Positions 10,025-19,071 of a stretch of 64,000 bases of DNA are shown here, in pieces. This stretch comes from Vibrio gazogenes (GTDB lineage Bacteria > Pseudomonadota > Gammaproteobacteria > Enterobacterales > Vibrionaceae), in assembly GCF_002196515.1 (NCBI RefSeq), contig NZ_CP018836.1, positions 186,001 through 250,000 on the forward strand, written 5' to 3'. The translations under genes and the position numbers were made by a program. The notes beneath the pieces were generated by a model that saw only the letters and a list, made by a program, of their open reading frames with translations, did no database searches and was not told the origin of the DNA. How positions within the stretch are numbered: the first letter of the stretch is position 1; every line of letters starts with the position of its first letter.

Positions 10025-10481
10025 TTTAACCTCTTTATTTTTAAAGAATACAGATAGATATTCATTGTTAAATAAATAAATAGAATTACGTCTGTATGGT
10101 TGCCTTCCCTGATAAATTGGGTTAGATAGTATTTAGAATCGAGACATTCGATATTATTGATAAAACGACAGTTAAAATAATAATGCAAGTGTTAGTTTTT
10201 AAATTGTGAAGCTTATTGTTTTTTTGTTTTTCATACTAATCAACTTGTCAGAATTAATGAAAAGAAACATTTCATGGATGATGAATAAATTGTGACTAAA
10301 GCCTTCATTTTTATTTTTTGTGGTTATTTGAAATCTAGTTTTCAAATCTAGTTATAGACAAATTTTTATAAATATCATTAAAGTCAATTCACGGTTCCGA
10401 GAAGCAAAAAGGTCGGTGTTTATGCATTTTAATGTGTAAGCATCAGAATACATCTGTCACAACAAGGATATGAGGTTGAAC
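10025..10481. promoter_or_regulatory. Divergent promoter region between GH9 and GH16 genes
   Basis: This 457-bp AT-rich interval must hold promoters for both divergent glucanase genes. It contains long T/A-rich tracts (around 10200-10380) but no palindrome comparable with the one at 6346 and no convincing CRP site by eye. No small ORF worth reporting was seen. Confidence 0.5.
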
Positions 10482-11180
10482 ATGATGACAACATTCCGAT
10501 TAGTTTTTCAGGTAGTTTTATTAAATATTTTATTTGTATCTTCCAGTTTCGCTCTCGGTTGGAGTGGTTTGAATTGGTCTGTATCAGACGGCTGGAAAAA
10601 TGGCGGCAGTGAGTTTGACTGTACATGGCAAGCCAAAAACGTATGGCAAGAATCCGGTGTTTTGGTATTGCATGCCAAGAATGAAGGAAGCTATAAAAGT
10701 TGTTCAGAAGTGAGAACAACGAACTATTACCGGCGCGGTCGCTATGAAGTCGAAATGCAAGCCGCAGCGGTTCCCGGTACTATCAGTTCCTTTTTTACTT
10801 ACACTGGTCAATCAGGAACATCCAGTCATTATGAAGTTGACATTGAGTTAATGGGTGGGACGAACTTATTGCATACCAATGTATGGATTGGTGGCCGACA
10901 GTTTCCGTTGGATATTGATTTAGGCCAGTACGGAATGTCTATCTGGAGTATGGAAAAATACGCTTTTACCATTGATGCGAATGGCGTGACATGGGAAGTC
11001 TTTAGTCGCTATAACAATTCTTGGGTAACGGTCAGACGTGTGAATCAACGAGTGACAAGTTATATGCAATTATTCATGAATAACTGGATTAGTGCTAACC
11101 CTAATTTCCCACCTAGCCGTTATGATGGCCGTCCAGCTTACGCAAAATATAGATATGTAAGAGTAAATCGTTATGATTGA
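10482..11180 (+). CDS. Secreted GH16 beta-glucanase
   Basis: This is a GH16 endo-beta-glucanase-type enzyme of about 232 residues, acting on beta-1,3- or mixed beta-1,3/1,4-glucan (lichenase or laminarinase-like). A signal peptide ends near SSSFA/LGWSG. The catalytic signature HYEVDIELMG contains the nucleophile Glu, central Asp and acid/base Glu in the order E-x-D-x-E. The frame opens at 10470, but ATG 10482 is preferred because GAGG stands 6 nt before it. It is the first gene of a plus-strand set with the lipoprotein and the LamB-like porin. Its compact size with no accessory domain fits lichenases. Xyloglucan or agar-type specificities within GH16 cannot be excluded. Confidence 0.82.
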   Translation: MMTTFRLVFQVVLLNILFVSSSFALGWSGLNWSVSDGWKNGGSEFDCTWQAKNVWQESGVLVLHAKNEGSYKSCSEVRTTNYYRRGRYEVEMQAAAVPGTISSFFTYTGQSGTSSHYEVDIELMGGTNLLHTNVWIGGRQFPLDIDLGQYGMSIWSMEKYAFTIDANGVTWEVFSRYNNSWVTVRRVNQRVTSYMQLFMNNWISANPNFPPSRYDGRPAYAKYRYVRVNRYD

Positions 11181-11256
11181 TTTGGTTATATTTCAATCGT
11201 AGTTTTCATGATTCGTTATTGAAGAATCGATCAAATATCAATCTATTATCAGGTTT

Positions 11257-11281
11257 CCGCAGCGCATCCCCCGCGCAGCGG
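11257..11281 (+). terminator. GC-rich hairpin after GH16 gene
   Basis: CCGCAGCGC pairs with GCGCAGCGG with one A-A mismatch around a C-rich loop, followed by ACCTTTATTG. It stands out in a very AT-rich 300-bp interval that otherwise shows no gene. It could terminate the GH16 transcript or leave the downstream lipoprotein with its own promoter. Confidence 0.5.
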
Positions 11282-11479
11282 ACCTTTATTGCCCCTTTAT
11301 TTATATCTGAAGTATGTTGAAAATAATTACCTAAATAAAAGTCAGAATGATAAACAAAATAAAATCTATATAAGAAGAAAAAGAAACAAAATAATAAGAA
11401 ACCAATTTAATATAAAACAACGTTAGTAATAAATTAATTTAATACAAATATAATAATCTTTATATTTAATTTAGAGCGT

Positions 11480-12694
11480 TTGAATATTATGAAACAAATA
11501 ACAGTAAAATCCCTAATTTTATCGCTTACACCGATGATTCTTGTCGGGTGTAACTTTGAAAAGAATATTGACCATATCGATGTCGCTAAAAAAAGTAATG
11601 ATTTAGTCCTATTAGGAACGGGTTCAAGTAGTGATATATCACCTTGGATTCAATCTGAAAAAGATGCTTGGAATCTTATGGCGGTGACTGAAAGTCAAAC
11701 CAGCACGTCAACGATGAGTGCCACATTAAGCAATGGTACCGTTGACGTTCAGATTTCCGGTTCAGGCAGCAATATATTAATGATGCAGTCGGCATCTGGA
11801 ATCGATGTGAGTCAATATAAGTCGGGTTATATTCAATTTAAGATTCGGCCGAAGAGTACCCCCCCATCTGCAATAACTGTCTCGATTGATAATGAGTGGC
11901 CGGTCAGAAGCAGTCTGGTTTTATCCGGTAAGCTGGCGGATGACCGTAACTGGCAAACACTCGCGGTGCCGGTGGCGTGTATGAAACCTTTTGATGGGGC
12001 GAAGGCGGTTGATTTGAGTCAGGTCAAGAATCCCTTCCATCTTGATGTGAAAGAAGCCTTTAATTACGAGATTACCGATATTTCCTATCGGCTAACCACC
12101 GATCAAACACCAGTTGTCGATCCCGTTACCTGTGGTGATGTTGCGGCAAAAAATAGTGTCAACCAAGCCCCGGATTTGGTGGCTGGGGATACGGCTGTAT
12201 TTTATTCAGGTGATATAACCAAAGCACAAGATTTGAGTAGTACTTATCCATCCAATGATTTCAAAGGTAATGTTAAGAGTGTCAATAATGTCATTGCTGT
12301 ATCGTTCAGTGAGAATAATGGGATTTTCTTAGGCTCTGATGATGCGAAAAGTGATTTTTCTTCTCATGCAACGGATGTCGTGACCGTTGATATGAAAGTC
12401 AAGAGTTATGGGGATTCAGGCAGCATTCAAGCCCGAATGGATGGTCAGACGGCTGTTACGGGTACATTCTTCTCGTTGGATAGTAGTGTGTTACCGGCAG
12501 ACGATAAATGGTATCGGTGCCAGATGCTTGTTTCTTCAATGATCCCAACCTCCAATCTGACCTCAGTGAAAAAAGCACTTTATCTTTCTGGGGTATGGGA
12601 TCAAATGAAGGATCTTGAATTTTCATTCGCCAATGTGGCAGTGATTAAACCGAGAAAAGATTATAACGCAAGTAAACCGTGTATTGCTTTGTAG
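11480..12694 (+). CDS. Lipoprotein with two ExoP-like carbohydrate-binding domains
   Basis: This is a 404-residue predicted lipoprotein with no recognised catalytic domain. The signal peptide ends in LVGC (Cys24), followed by Asn. The mature part looks like two beta-sandwich units: about 58-210 and about 230-400. The first resembles the ExoP-type galactose-binding-like domain usually found at the C-terminus of GH3 beta-glucosidases, with features such as SGYIQFKIRP, RNWQTLAVPV and PFHLDVKEAFNYEITDIS. The second (DVVTVDMKVKSYGDSG, DKWYRCQML, DLEFSFANVAV) looks like a divergent repeat. Position between a secreted GH16 enzyme and a LamB-like porin suggests a surface glycan-capture role. The domain assignment is from pattern memory and is moderately sure; the function is inferred. 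Confidence 0.6.
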   Translation: MNIMKQITVKSLILSLTPMILVGCNFEKNIDHIDVAKKSNDLVLLGTGSSSDISPWIQSEKDAWNLMAVTESQTSTSTMSATLSNGTVDVQISGSGSNILMMQSASGIDVSQYKSGYIQFKIRPKSTPPSAITVSIDNEWPVRSSLVLSGKLADDRNWQTLAVPVACMKPFDGAKAVDLSQVKNPFHLDVKEAFNYEITDISYRLTTDQTPVVDPVTCGDVAAKNSVNQAPDLVAGDTAVFYSGDITKAQDLSSTYPSNDFKGNVKSVNNVIAVSFSENNGIFLGSDDAKSDFSSHATDVVTVDMKVKSYGDSGSIQARMDGQTAVTGTFFSLDSSVLPADDKWYRCQMLVSSMIPTSNLTSVKKALYLSGVWDQMKDLEFSFANVAVIKPRKDYNASKPCIAL

Positions 12695-12816
12695 ATATTT
12701 TTATTAAGGAGGTTTTTTTAAATAACTTCATTCGTATTGTTATTCAGTGGTGATATTAAAAACATATATAAAAAATAATTTATGTTGTTTTAAATTCCAA
12801 TAATAGGGACATAAAC

Positions 12817-14007
12817 ATGAGAGCATTGAAATTAATTTCTGCATGTATTGCAGTGGGCTTACCAATTATATCTCATTCAGCTTTTGCTGATGACGGATTC
12901 AGATTTTCTGGATATGCGCGTTATGGTGCAGCGTTTCAGGATAAGGATGAAAAGAAAGTCTCAACAGCGGGTGCGTTGAATGGTAATGCAACCGGCCGGT
13001 TGGGGAACGAGAGTAATGGTGGGGAATTTGGTTTATCAAAAGGGTTCACCAGTGATCTTGGCGATCAATGGGATATTGTGGTGCTGTTTGACCACTATTC
13101 TGATGAACCTTGGGCGAAAAGCGGGACCGGTGGTCTCAAAGTCAAAAAAGCGTATGCGAGTGTGACCAACTTTATCGATGCGCAACCCGAATTAAAGGTA
13201 TGGGCCGGGCGAGATTTCCATCAGCGTCCACAAACGGGTCTGAATGACTATTTCTGGATGACGCATGATGGACAAGGTGCTGGCTTTTATAATCTGAATC
13301 TGGGTGGCGTAAAACTCGACTTCGGTGCTGTCGGTCAAGTCGATGGCGATTTGGTCGGTGATAACGGCAAATATGCCGTGACGTCAAAAGTACACGGTAT
13401 CAACTTGTTTGATGATGCGTCGCTGGCGTTTTATGCTAACTACGGTTTTACATCGAAGAAAGCACAAAAACAGTCTTATTATGGTACCAGGGCGTATCAG
13501 TTAGCGGCTGATATCTCGATGTCGGGTCATCACCTCCTTTTCCGTTATGCTGATAATGCGAAAGATAGTGTATTTGAGTTGACTAAAGATCAGCGCGCTT
13601 GGTTAGCCAGTTTTGACGGTGCGACCAATATTTCTGAGCAAGCTGCTGTCGAGTACCTTGCCGCATACCAGTTTTTAGATGTGGCAGGTGTTGAAGACCG
13701 GGCAAACTATAACGTGATTGTGCGACCTACCTATAATTGGGATAGTATTAATTCTACTTGGTTAGAAGCGGGTTATAGCGTTGTTGATTATAAAGATATT
13801 AATGCTAAAAACAGTTCGTGGAAACTTACACTTTCTCAAAATATTGTGATTGGTTCTCCAATGGCCGCTCGTCCAATGTTGCGTTTTTATACCACGGTCG
13901 GTAAAGCAGACAATGAATATGTTGGCTTCGATACTAAGACAGGTAATATGCAATCGACTCAGTTAGACACACTGACAGTCGGTGCAATGTTTGAAGCTTG
14001 GTGGTAA
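12817..14007 (+). CDS. LamB/maltoporin-family carbohydrate porin
   Basis: This is an outer-membrane porin of 396 residues for oligosaccharide diffusion. The signal peptide ends at SAFA/DDGFRFSGY. LamB-family traits include the opening GYARYGAAF, GRLGNE, WAGRDFHQRPQ and FWMTHDGQGAGFYNLNLGG segments and the C-terminal beta-strand ending in aromatic residues (MFEAWW). It closes the GH16-lipoprotein-porin set and is followed by a 12-bp hairpin. In context it probably passes cellodextrins or mixed-linkage glucan oligosaccharides rather than maltodextrins. The set contains no glycogen or maltose enzymes, so I leave the symbol empty. Confidence 0.85.
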   Translation: MRALKLISACIAVGLPIISHSAFADDGFRFSGYARYGAAFQDKDEKKVSTAGALNGNATGRLGNESNGGEFGLSKGFTSDLGDQWDIVVLFDHYSDEPWAKSGTGGLKVKKAYASVTNFIDAQPELKVWAGRDFHQRPQTGLNDYFWMTHDGQGAGFYNLNLGGVKLDFGAVGQVDGDLVGDNGKYAVTSKVHGINLFDDASLAFYANYGFTSKKAQKQSYYGTRAYQLAADISMSGHHLLFRYADNAKDSVFELTKDQRAWLASFDGATNISEQAAVEYLAAYQFLDVAGVEDRANYNVIVRPTYNWDSINSTWLEAGYSVVDYKDINAKNSSWKLTLSQNIVIGSPMAARPMLRFYTTVGKADNEYVGFDTKTGNMQSTQLDTLTVGAMFEAWW

Positions 14008-14033
14008 GCCATCAGTATTCTGACCAGTAATTT

Positions 14034-14069
14034 ATATCAACCTTATTGATCGTTCAGTAAGGTTGATAT
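14034..14069 (+). terminator. Hairpin after the LamB-like porin
   Basis: ATATCAACCTTA pairs exactly with TAAGGTTGATAT around a 12-nt loop, 27 bp past the stop. There is no long T-run. The rest of the 325-bp interval to cutA (to 14332) shows no gene. Confidence 0.6.
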
Positions 14070-14332
14070 GTTGTCTCAGCGGTCTCTCATTGTTCACGGA
14101 TTGTTCCATTTTGCTATTTCATAATTTCTCTACTGCATTACCGCTCATTTCTCGTCTCCCCTGATAATTGTTACTCATGGCTTCTGTCAGCTTCCTGACG
14201 CATCGTAATGATGGTTTGCCTCATAGACACCATAATTTTATGGGCTCAATATCTCATCGTGTGGGATGTTCAGTCATGTTTTCCGTTGCTGCGCTATAAT
14301 CAGGAAGTGATAAGTGGACAAAGGATAGTCAG

Positions 14333-14671
14333 ATGGCTGAAACCCCGTTCTGTATGGTGCTGACTACGATCAATAGCCAGGAAGGTTGTCAGTTGATCGT
14401 GTCACGTTTGTTGTCTGCACAACTGGTTGCTTGTATTCAGACATTACCGATCAATAGCTATTATCGCTGGGAGGGTGAAATTTGTACCGACCAAGAGATA
14501 TTACTGTTGATGAAAACGCAAAGTCGTCACTATCAGGCGGTTGAGTCGGCGATTCGGGAAGTTCATTCTTACGAGGTCCCACAAATTATTCAAATCCCAG
14601 TGACGGATGGATTTCAGGCTTATCTTCATTGGGTCGAAACAGTGACACAGCATCCGGAAGAGCGGGGATAA
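14333..14671 (+). CDS. cutA: Divalent-cation tolerance protein CutA
   Basis: This is a small trimeric CutA1-family protein (112 aa) linked genetically to copper and other divalent cation tolerance in Escherichia coli. Its biochemical role remains uncertain. Family motifs are visible: LVACIQTLPINSYYRWEGE near the middle, then LLMKT, and HSYEVPQIIQIPV toward the C-terminus. A ribosome site AAAGGATAG precedes the ATG. It stands alone between the porin and the DnaJ-related gene. Length and motif order agree with the family. Confidence 0.9.
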   Translation: MAETPFCMVLTTINSQEGCQLIVSRLLSAQLVACIQTLPINSYYRWEGEICTDQEILLLMKTQSRHYQAVESAIREVHSYEVPQIIQIPVTDGFQAYLHWVETVTQHPEERG

Positions 14672-14902
14672 ATCAATCGATCCCCGCTTCTCGTTGGGCG
14701 TGTGATGAGAGCACTGGCAGCGTTTCCAGAGTCAAAGGCCATGTGTAAAGGCAATGGTTATTGCGTGATGCTGGCAATGACGTCACAGAAAGAAGACCGG
14801 ATGCTGATGTGAGTGTAGGAAAATAGGGAAGAACAGGATAATCTGTATTGAATATCCTTTAATCGATAGACGGCAGTGAGAATGCTCTCAAGGAGTGCAG
14901 TA

Positions 14903-15544
14903 ATGTCAGGAAATCAGAGCTTACAAACGGTGTTCCACACACAGATGGAAAATCCGCTGATTTGGCCTATTTTGGAAGTGCTGAAACGGGAATGTTCCGG
15001 CTGGAAAGTCCACACCCTTTCAGCCCGGCTGAATGAGTTGGGTTATGTCCCTGAGTTAGATGCATCACCGGGAAAGGATATATTCAAACGCAATTTTTTG
15101 ATTATGAATGCTCTCTATCAACTACAAGAGATACTGTATCCCGAGCGTTGGCTTCAAGTTGAGGCGATGGATATTGAGTTACGGTTGGTGAGTAGTCATG
15201 TGGCGTATTTCATTGATCAGACTGATCCGCTACGCATGTATTATACCGACTGGAGTAATTATGAAGCCAGTGAAGGTGAAGTGAAACGCCTGCTGAATGA
15301 ATTCTGGACGCGTTATCGCCAATATATTGGTCAGGATGACAACGTGACCGATATGGATAGAGCCAGAGCGTTGCGGTTATTTGAATTACCCGTTGATGCC
15401 AGTGATACGGAAATCCGTAAGACGTGGCGTAAGCTGGCGTTACGCTGGCATCCGGATCGCGATAATGGGGACACCGAAAGATTCCGCACCTTGTGTGAAG
15501 CATGGAATATCTTGCGTCAGACGGCAGCGGATAAAGTGATATAA
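14903..15544 (+). CDS. DnaJ-related protein with C-terminal J domain
   Basis: This is a 213-residue protein with a DnaJ-related N-terminal domain and a C-terminal J domain, expected to stimulate an Hsp70 partner. The J domain occupies about residues 150-210 and has the HPD tripeptide in RWHPDRDNGD; the J domain is at the wrong end for classic DnaJ. The frame opens at 14876, but ATG 14903 is chosen because AAGGAG lies 7 nt before it. The stop codon is embedded in a terminator stem. The N-terminal half (NPLIWPILEVLKRECSGW) is typical of the gammaproteobacterial DNA-J-related family. The client is unknown. Confidence 0.85.
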   Translation: MSGNQSLQTVFHTQMENPLIWPILEVLKRECSGWKVHTLSARLNELGYVPELDASPGKDIFKRNFLIMNALYQLQEILYPERWLQVEAMDIELRLVSSHVAYFIDQTDPLRMYYTDWSNYEASEGEVKRLLNEFWTRYRQYIGQDDNVTDMDRARALRLFELPVDASDTEIRKTWRKLALRWHPDRDNGDTERFRTLCEAWNILRQTAADKVI

Positions 15545-15563
15545 GGTGACACTGTCACCTTAT
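15541..15563 (+). terminator. Terminator hairpin overlapping the DnaJ-related stop codon
   Basis: ATAAGGTGAC pairs with GTCACCTTAT around a 3-nt loop. The TAA stop codon lies inside the left arm. Confidence 0.65.
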
Positions 15564-15701
15564 ATGTAAAAATAAAATATGGACACATAAACCCGTGAAA
15601 CGAATCAACCGGCTGTCCAAACTGACAAGAACATTTTGAGGGATGGTTGACGTCGCTTGTCTGGCAGAGTTATTGACTGGCATAGTTATTGACTGACAGT
15701 A

Positions 15702-17597
15702 TTAATTGATCTGCCGTAATTGCGATTGCATTTGTTGGTCCAGACTGTTTTCAAACACATCAGCAGGGACTGGCCGTCCGTATAGAAAGCCTTGTCCATA
15801 GTTACAACCTTCCGCGATGATGAACTGCTCTTGTGCTTCTGTTTCAACCCCTTCAATAATGACCTGTAATTTGAGTTTCTTAGCGACTTGGATGATAGAG
15901 CGTACGATTTCTTTGTCTTCTTCACTGTCTGCCAGTGAATGCACAAAGCTTTTATCGATCTTAATACAATCGAAGGGAAACTTTTTCAGATAACTGAACG
16001 ACGCATATCCGGTACCGAAGTCATCCAGTGATAGCGTCACGCCGAGTTGATGAAGAATCTGAAGGATATCGCTGGCTACTTTTTCATCAGTGATCAAACC
16101 ACTCTCAGTAACCTCGATTTCCAGATGATGAGCCGGCAGTTGATAGGCTTGTAAAAACTGTTTGACTTGCTCTACAAAGCGGATGTCCCGTAGTTGTTTC
16201 GCTGAAACATTGACCGCAATTTTAAAGTCGGTCATATAGCGCGTCCACTGGCTGGCTTTTTCGATTGCCGTTTTGAGCACAAAGTTACCCACTTCAAAGA
16301 TCAGGCCGTTTTTTTCTGCCAAGTGAATCAGCGTTTCACTGGAGATCTCCCCCAGCACAGGGTGACGCCAGCGTAGTAATGCTTCTGCTCCCATCCAAAG
16401 CCGTGTTGCCGGGCAGACTTTCGGCTGAAAATAAAGCATCAGATCGCCATTTCTCACCGCATGGAGCAAGTAGTTTTCCAACTGATGAAGGCGGAGTTGG
16501 GATTGGGCAAGCGCTTCTGAGTGGTAGTAATAAAAATGGCCGGAGTCTTTGCACGAAATCATCGCTGCGGACGCTTGTCCGAGCAGCTCGGTGACCGTGC
16601 TGTCTTGACCAGAAATGGCAATGCCAATGTAAGCATGTAGGTGAATCGACTGATGATGAATGTTAAAAACAGCTTTGCTTATGAGGACCAACTTCTCGCA
16701 TAGCATATCCACGTCTTGTTTCAGATGACAGGATTGCACTATCAACACCAGATCGGTGGAATTAGGGCGCGCAGTTAACCATTCAATATTTTCAAGGTCC
16801 AGCGCTTTGAGTTGTGTATGATAGTGTTTCAAAACGCCTTCCCACTCTTGATAACCAAAGCGGGTTTGTAAATGACGGGCATTGCTGAAACCGATATGGA
16901 TCACGGCAAATCGTTCCTCGCAAGCGGCACATTTTTCCAAGCGATTTTTTAGTTCGTCTTCGAGTGCGAAACGGTTAAGGAAACCGGTACTGGGGTCATG
17001 GCGTTGATTATATTGCAACTGGCGTTCGACAACTTTGCGACGATCAATTTCTTGATGCAGCGTCTGGGTCAGATTGACATAATCGACCGTATCGTGAGAA
17101 AGCGTGTTTTCGATGTAGTGATTGAGTCGGTTGATTTCAGATTGTTGCGTCAAAATGTTCAAATGAGATTCGATTGCGGACTGAAGGCTTTCCAATAACT
17201 GAAATTCGAGCTCATGGAAATGATGTATCTGGTTATCGATAATCACCAACATCCCAAATGGGATTCGATTGGGGAAATAGAGAGGTAATCCGGCATAGGA
17301 CATAACCGCATCCGGTAAATACGTCGAGAGCGTCGGCTCTTCTTCTATATCGGAGACCCATAGCGGCTGACCTGATTCGAGAACAATCTGATGGAGTTGA
17401 CAGTCACTGAGCTCATCAAGATTAAGCTCGCACTGTGAATGATGATTATGACATATTCGCTCATTTATACCTTCACGACAACGCAGCAATATCACCGCCG
17501 AAGAAGAGAGAATCCCAGCAGCGAGATTCACAATATTTTGCCAGTTATCCAGAATGTGTTCCGGAATGATCAAATGATTCGGGTGATTATTTGGCAT
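15702..17597 (-). CDS. EAL-domain c-di-GMP phosphodiesterase with GAF and degenerate GGDEF domains
   Basis: This is a predicted cyclic-di-GMP hydrolase of 631 residues. Domain order is a GAF-like sensor (about 15-150), a coiled linker, a GGDEF-fold domain (about 200-360) and an EAL domain (about 370-620). In the GGDEF domain the active-site motif is replaced by RPNSTDLV, so cyclase activity is unlikely. The EAL domain keeps its key motifs: EALLRWRHP, the NVSAKQL segment, the loop DDFGTGYASFSYL, the KIDKSFV Lys and the EGVET Glu. No membrane segment is seen, so it should be cytoplasmic, with input through the GAF domain. It is transcribed alone; the neighbours give no clue to the behaviour it controls. 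Confidence 0.88.
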   Translation of the reverse strand: MPNNHPNHLIIPEHILDNWQNIVNLAAGILSSSAVILLRCREGINERICHNHHSQCELNLDELSDCQLHQIVLESGQPLWVSDIEEEPTLSTYLPDAVMSYAGLPLYFPNRIPFGMLVIIDNQIHHFHELEFQLLESLQSAIESHLNILTQQSEINRLNHYIENTLSHDTVDYVNLTQTLHQEIDRRKVVERQLQYNQRHDPSTGFLNRFALEDELKNRLEKCAACEERFAVIHIGFSNARHLQTRFGYQEWEGVLKHYHTQLKALDLENIEWLTARPNSTDLVLIVQSCHLKQDVDMLCEKLVLISKAVFNIHHQSIHLHAYIGIAISGQDSTVTELLGQASAAMISCKDSGHFYYYHSEALAQSQLRLHQLENYLLHAVRNGDLMLYFQPKVCPATRLWMGAEALLRWRHPVLGEISSETLIHLAEKNGLIFEVGNFVLKTAIEKASQWTRYMTDFKIAVNVSAKQLRDIRFVEQVKQFLQAYQLPAHHLEIEVTESGLITDEKVASDILQILHQLGVTLSLDDFGTGYASFSYLKKFPFDCIKIDKSFVHSLADSEEDKEIVRSIIQVAKKLKLQVIIEGVETEAQEQFIIAEGCNYGQGFLYGRPVPADVFENSLDQQMQSQLRQIN

Positions 17598-17657
17598 GTT
17601 GTGATTTTCCTGAGCTCGGCTGTTTCATCAAAGTCAGCACTCTCCTTATAATCTAGC

Positions 17658-17688
17658 AAAAAAAAGCTTCGAGCACATACTCGAAGCT
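17658..17688 (-). terminator. Rho-independent terminator of fabV
   Basis: On the minus strand AGCTTCGAG pairs with CTCGAAGCT around a 6-nt loop and is followed by seven T residues. It lies 34 bp beyond the fabV stop. Confidence 0.85.
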
Positions 17689-17721
17689 ATAAAAATATCA
17701 ATGGTGGACACGATATCATTG

Positions 17722-18930
17722 TTATTCTTTTGTTGCGAACCTGAGGAAAGGCTGAAGATCAACCGGTGCGTGCTCATCTACGGCTGGCCAGTGAAAGCCG
17801 TTCAACTGCATAAATGCTTTTTTGAAGGCCTGATAAGCATCGAGCTGAGAAAAATTATCGGCATTGATTTCTGCCAATAACTGCTGTGTTAGGGCTTGCA
17901 CCTCCGGAGACAATTCGTGCTCATCCAAGCGAATCAGTCGCTCACCATCAACGGGGACAACCTCGGGACCATACAGCTTTGTGGTGAACAGGCGTTGCAT
18001 CTGACTGTTGCAGTTTTCATCCACGCCTAAAGTGTGCATGGCTTGATTCAAAGCAATCAGATAAGGGCTCAGGCCGGGAATAAAAACACTGGCCCGAGTC
18101 AGCAACGCCTGACAGACTACCGCATAAGCGTGGCCACCATAGTTGGCGAGCTTCAGATTGAGGGAATGACTGGTTTGATGTAAATCGACTTTCGCCCGAC
18201 CCAGTGTACCGTCTAAATAGATGGGATGCGTCAGTGGTGAGCCGATATATGAAAATGCCACGGATTGACAACCATCCGCAATTGATTCTGCATTAATCAA
18301 TGTATCGATCCATGCTTCCCAGTCTTCTCCGCCCATGACTTTGAGTGTTGCATCGATCTCTTCTTCTAAAGCGGGTTCAAGCACGACATCTTGCCATTGG
18401 TCTTGGCCTAAATCGAGCAAGACACTCTCCATTGGCTGACCAATTGGCTTAATGGCTGAGTGCCAGAAGCTATCACTGCCTTCTGCTTTTCTGCGTTTAC
18501 TGGAGGCAACGCTATAGATGATGAGATCAACTTCGCCTTCGAAGTAAGTCTCAATGGCTTCGATGACCGCTTCTTTGGTGTGGCGGGAAAAGACATCCCC
18601 CTGAATATTAATCGCGGTTCGGCCTTCACGTTGTGCGTACTGTTTAAAGTAGTAGTTGTTATAAAATCCGGCACTACCGGATTGATTTGTTTGTGGTGGT
18701 TTATCGAGAGAGACACCAATGGTGTCAGCTTCTGCACCACCAAATGTCAGTGCGATCCGAGCAGCAAGCCCCAGTCCGGAAGATGCACCTAAGATGAGGA
18801 CGCGTTTCGGGCCATGTTGAATCGGCGGTGCGGTCTTCGCATACTGAATCTGTTGTATAATCGATTGCTCGCAACCGTAAGGATGTGCGCTATGTGCAAC
18901 AACGCCATTGATCTTTGGGGTTATGTGCAT
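17722..18930 (-). CDS. fabV: Enoyl-[ACP]/trans-2-enoyl-CoA reductase FabV
   Basis: This enzyme carries out the last reductive step of fatty-acid elongation, using NADH to reduce enoyl-ACP. The 402-residue length is standard for FabV. The nucleotide-binding motif GASSGLGLAARIALTFGG is near residue 50. The active-site Tyr-x8-Lys arrangement is in YIGSPLTHPIYLDGTLGRAK (about 230-250). FabV is known to be insensitive to triclosan in Vibrio and Pseudomonas. It has its own strong terminator and no operon partners. A hydrophobic-tail QPFLRFA occurs at the C-terminus as in characterised members. Confidence 0.95.
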   Translation of the reverse strand: MHITPKINGVVAHSAHPYGCEQSIIQQIQYAKTAPPIQHGPKRVLILGASSGLGLAARIALTFGGAEADTIGVSLDKPPQTNQSGSAGFYNNYYFKQYAQREGRTAINIQGDVFSRHTKEAVIEAIETYFEGEVDLIIYSVASSKRRKAEGSDSFWHSAIKPIGQPMESVLLDLGQDQWQDVVLEPALEEEIDATLKVMGGEDWEAWIDTLINAESIADGCQSVAFSYIGSPLTHPIYLDGTLGRAKVDLHQTSHSLNLKLANYGGHAYAVVCQALLTRASVFIPGLSPYLIALNQAMHTLGVDENCNSQMQRLFTTKLYGPEVVPVDGERLIRLDEHELSPEVQALTQQLLAEINADNFSQLDAYQAFKKAFMQLNGFHWPAVDEHAPVDLQPFLRFATKE

Positions 18931-19071
18931 GTCGGTTACCCTATGATGATGGTCAATATCATGATGATGAACAAGTTAAATGTGTTGACTTTTTCAGTGA
19001 ACACATCAGCGACATTACCGCAAAATGGCCTGATGTTTATTGAGCTAGGGCAGTAAAAGCTGAACTATGAA

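Noticed and set aside
18814..19056. 80-codon plus-strand open frame spanning the fabV start and the fabV-tesA gap
   Set aside because: It mostly runs antisense to fabV, the peptide has no recognised pattern, and there is no ribosome site.
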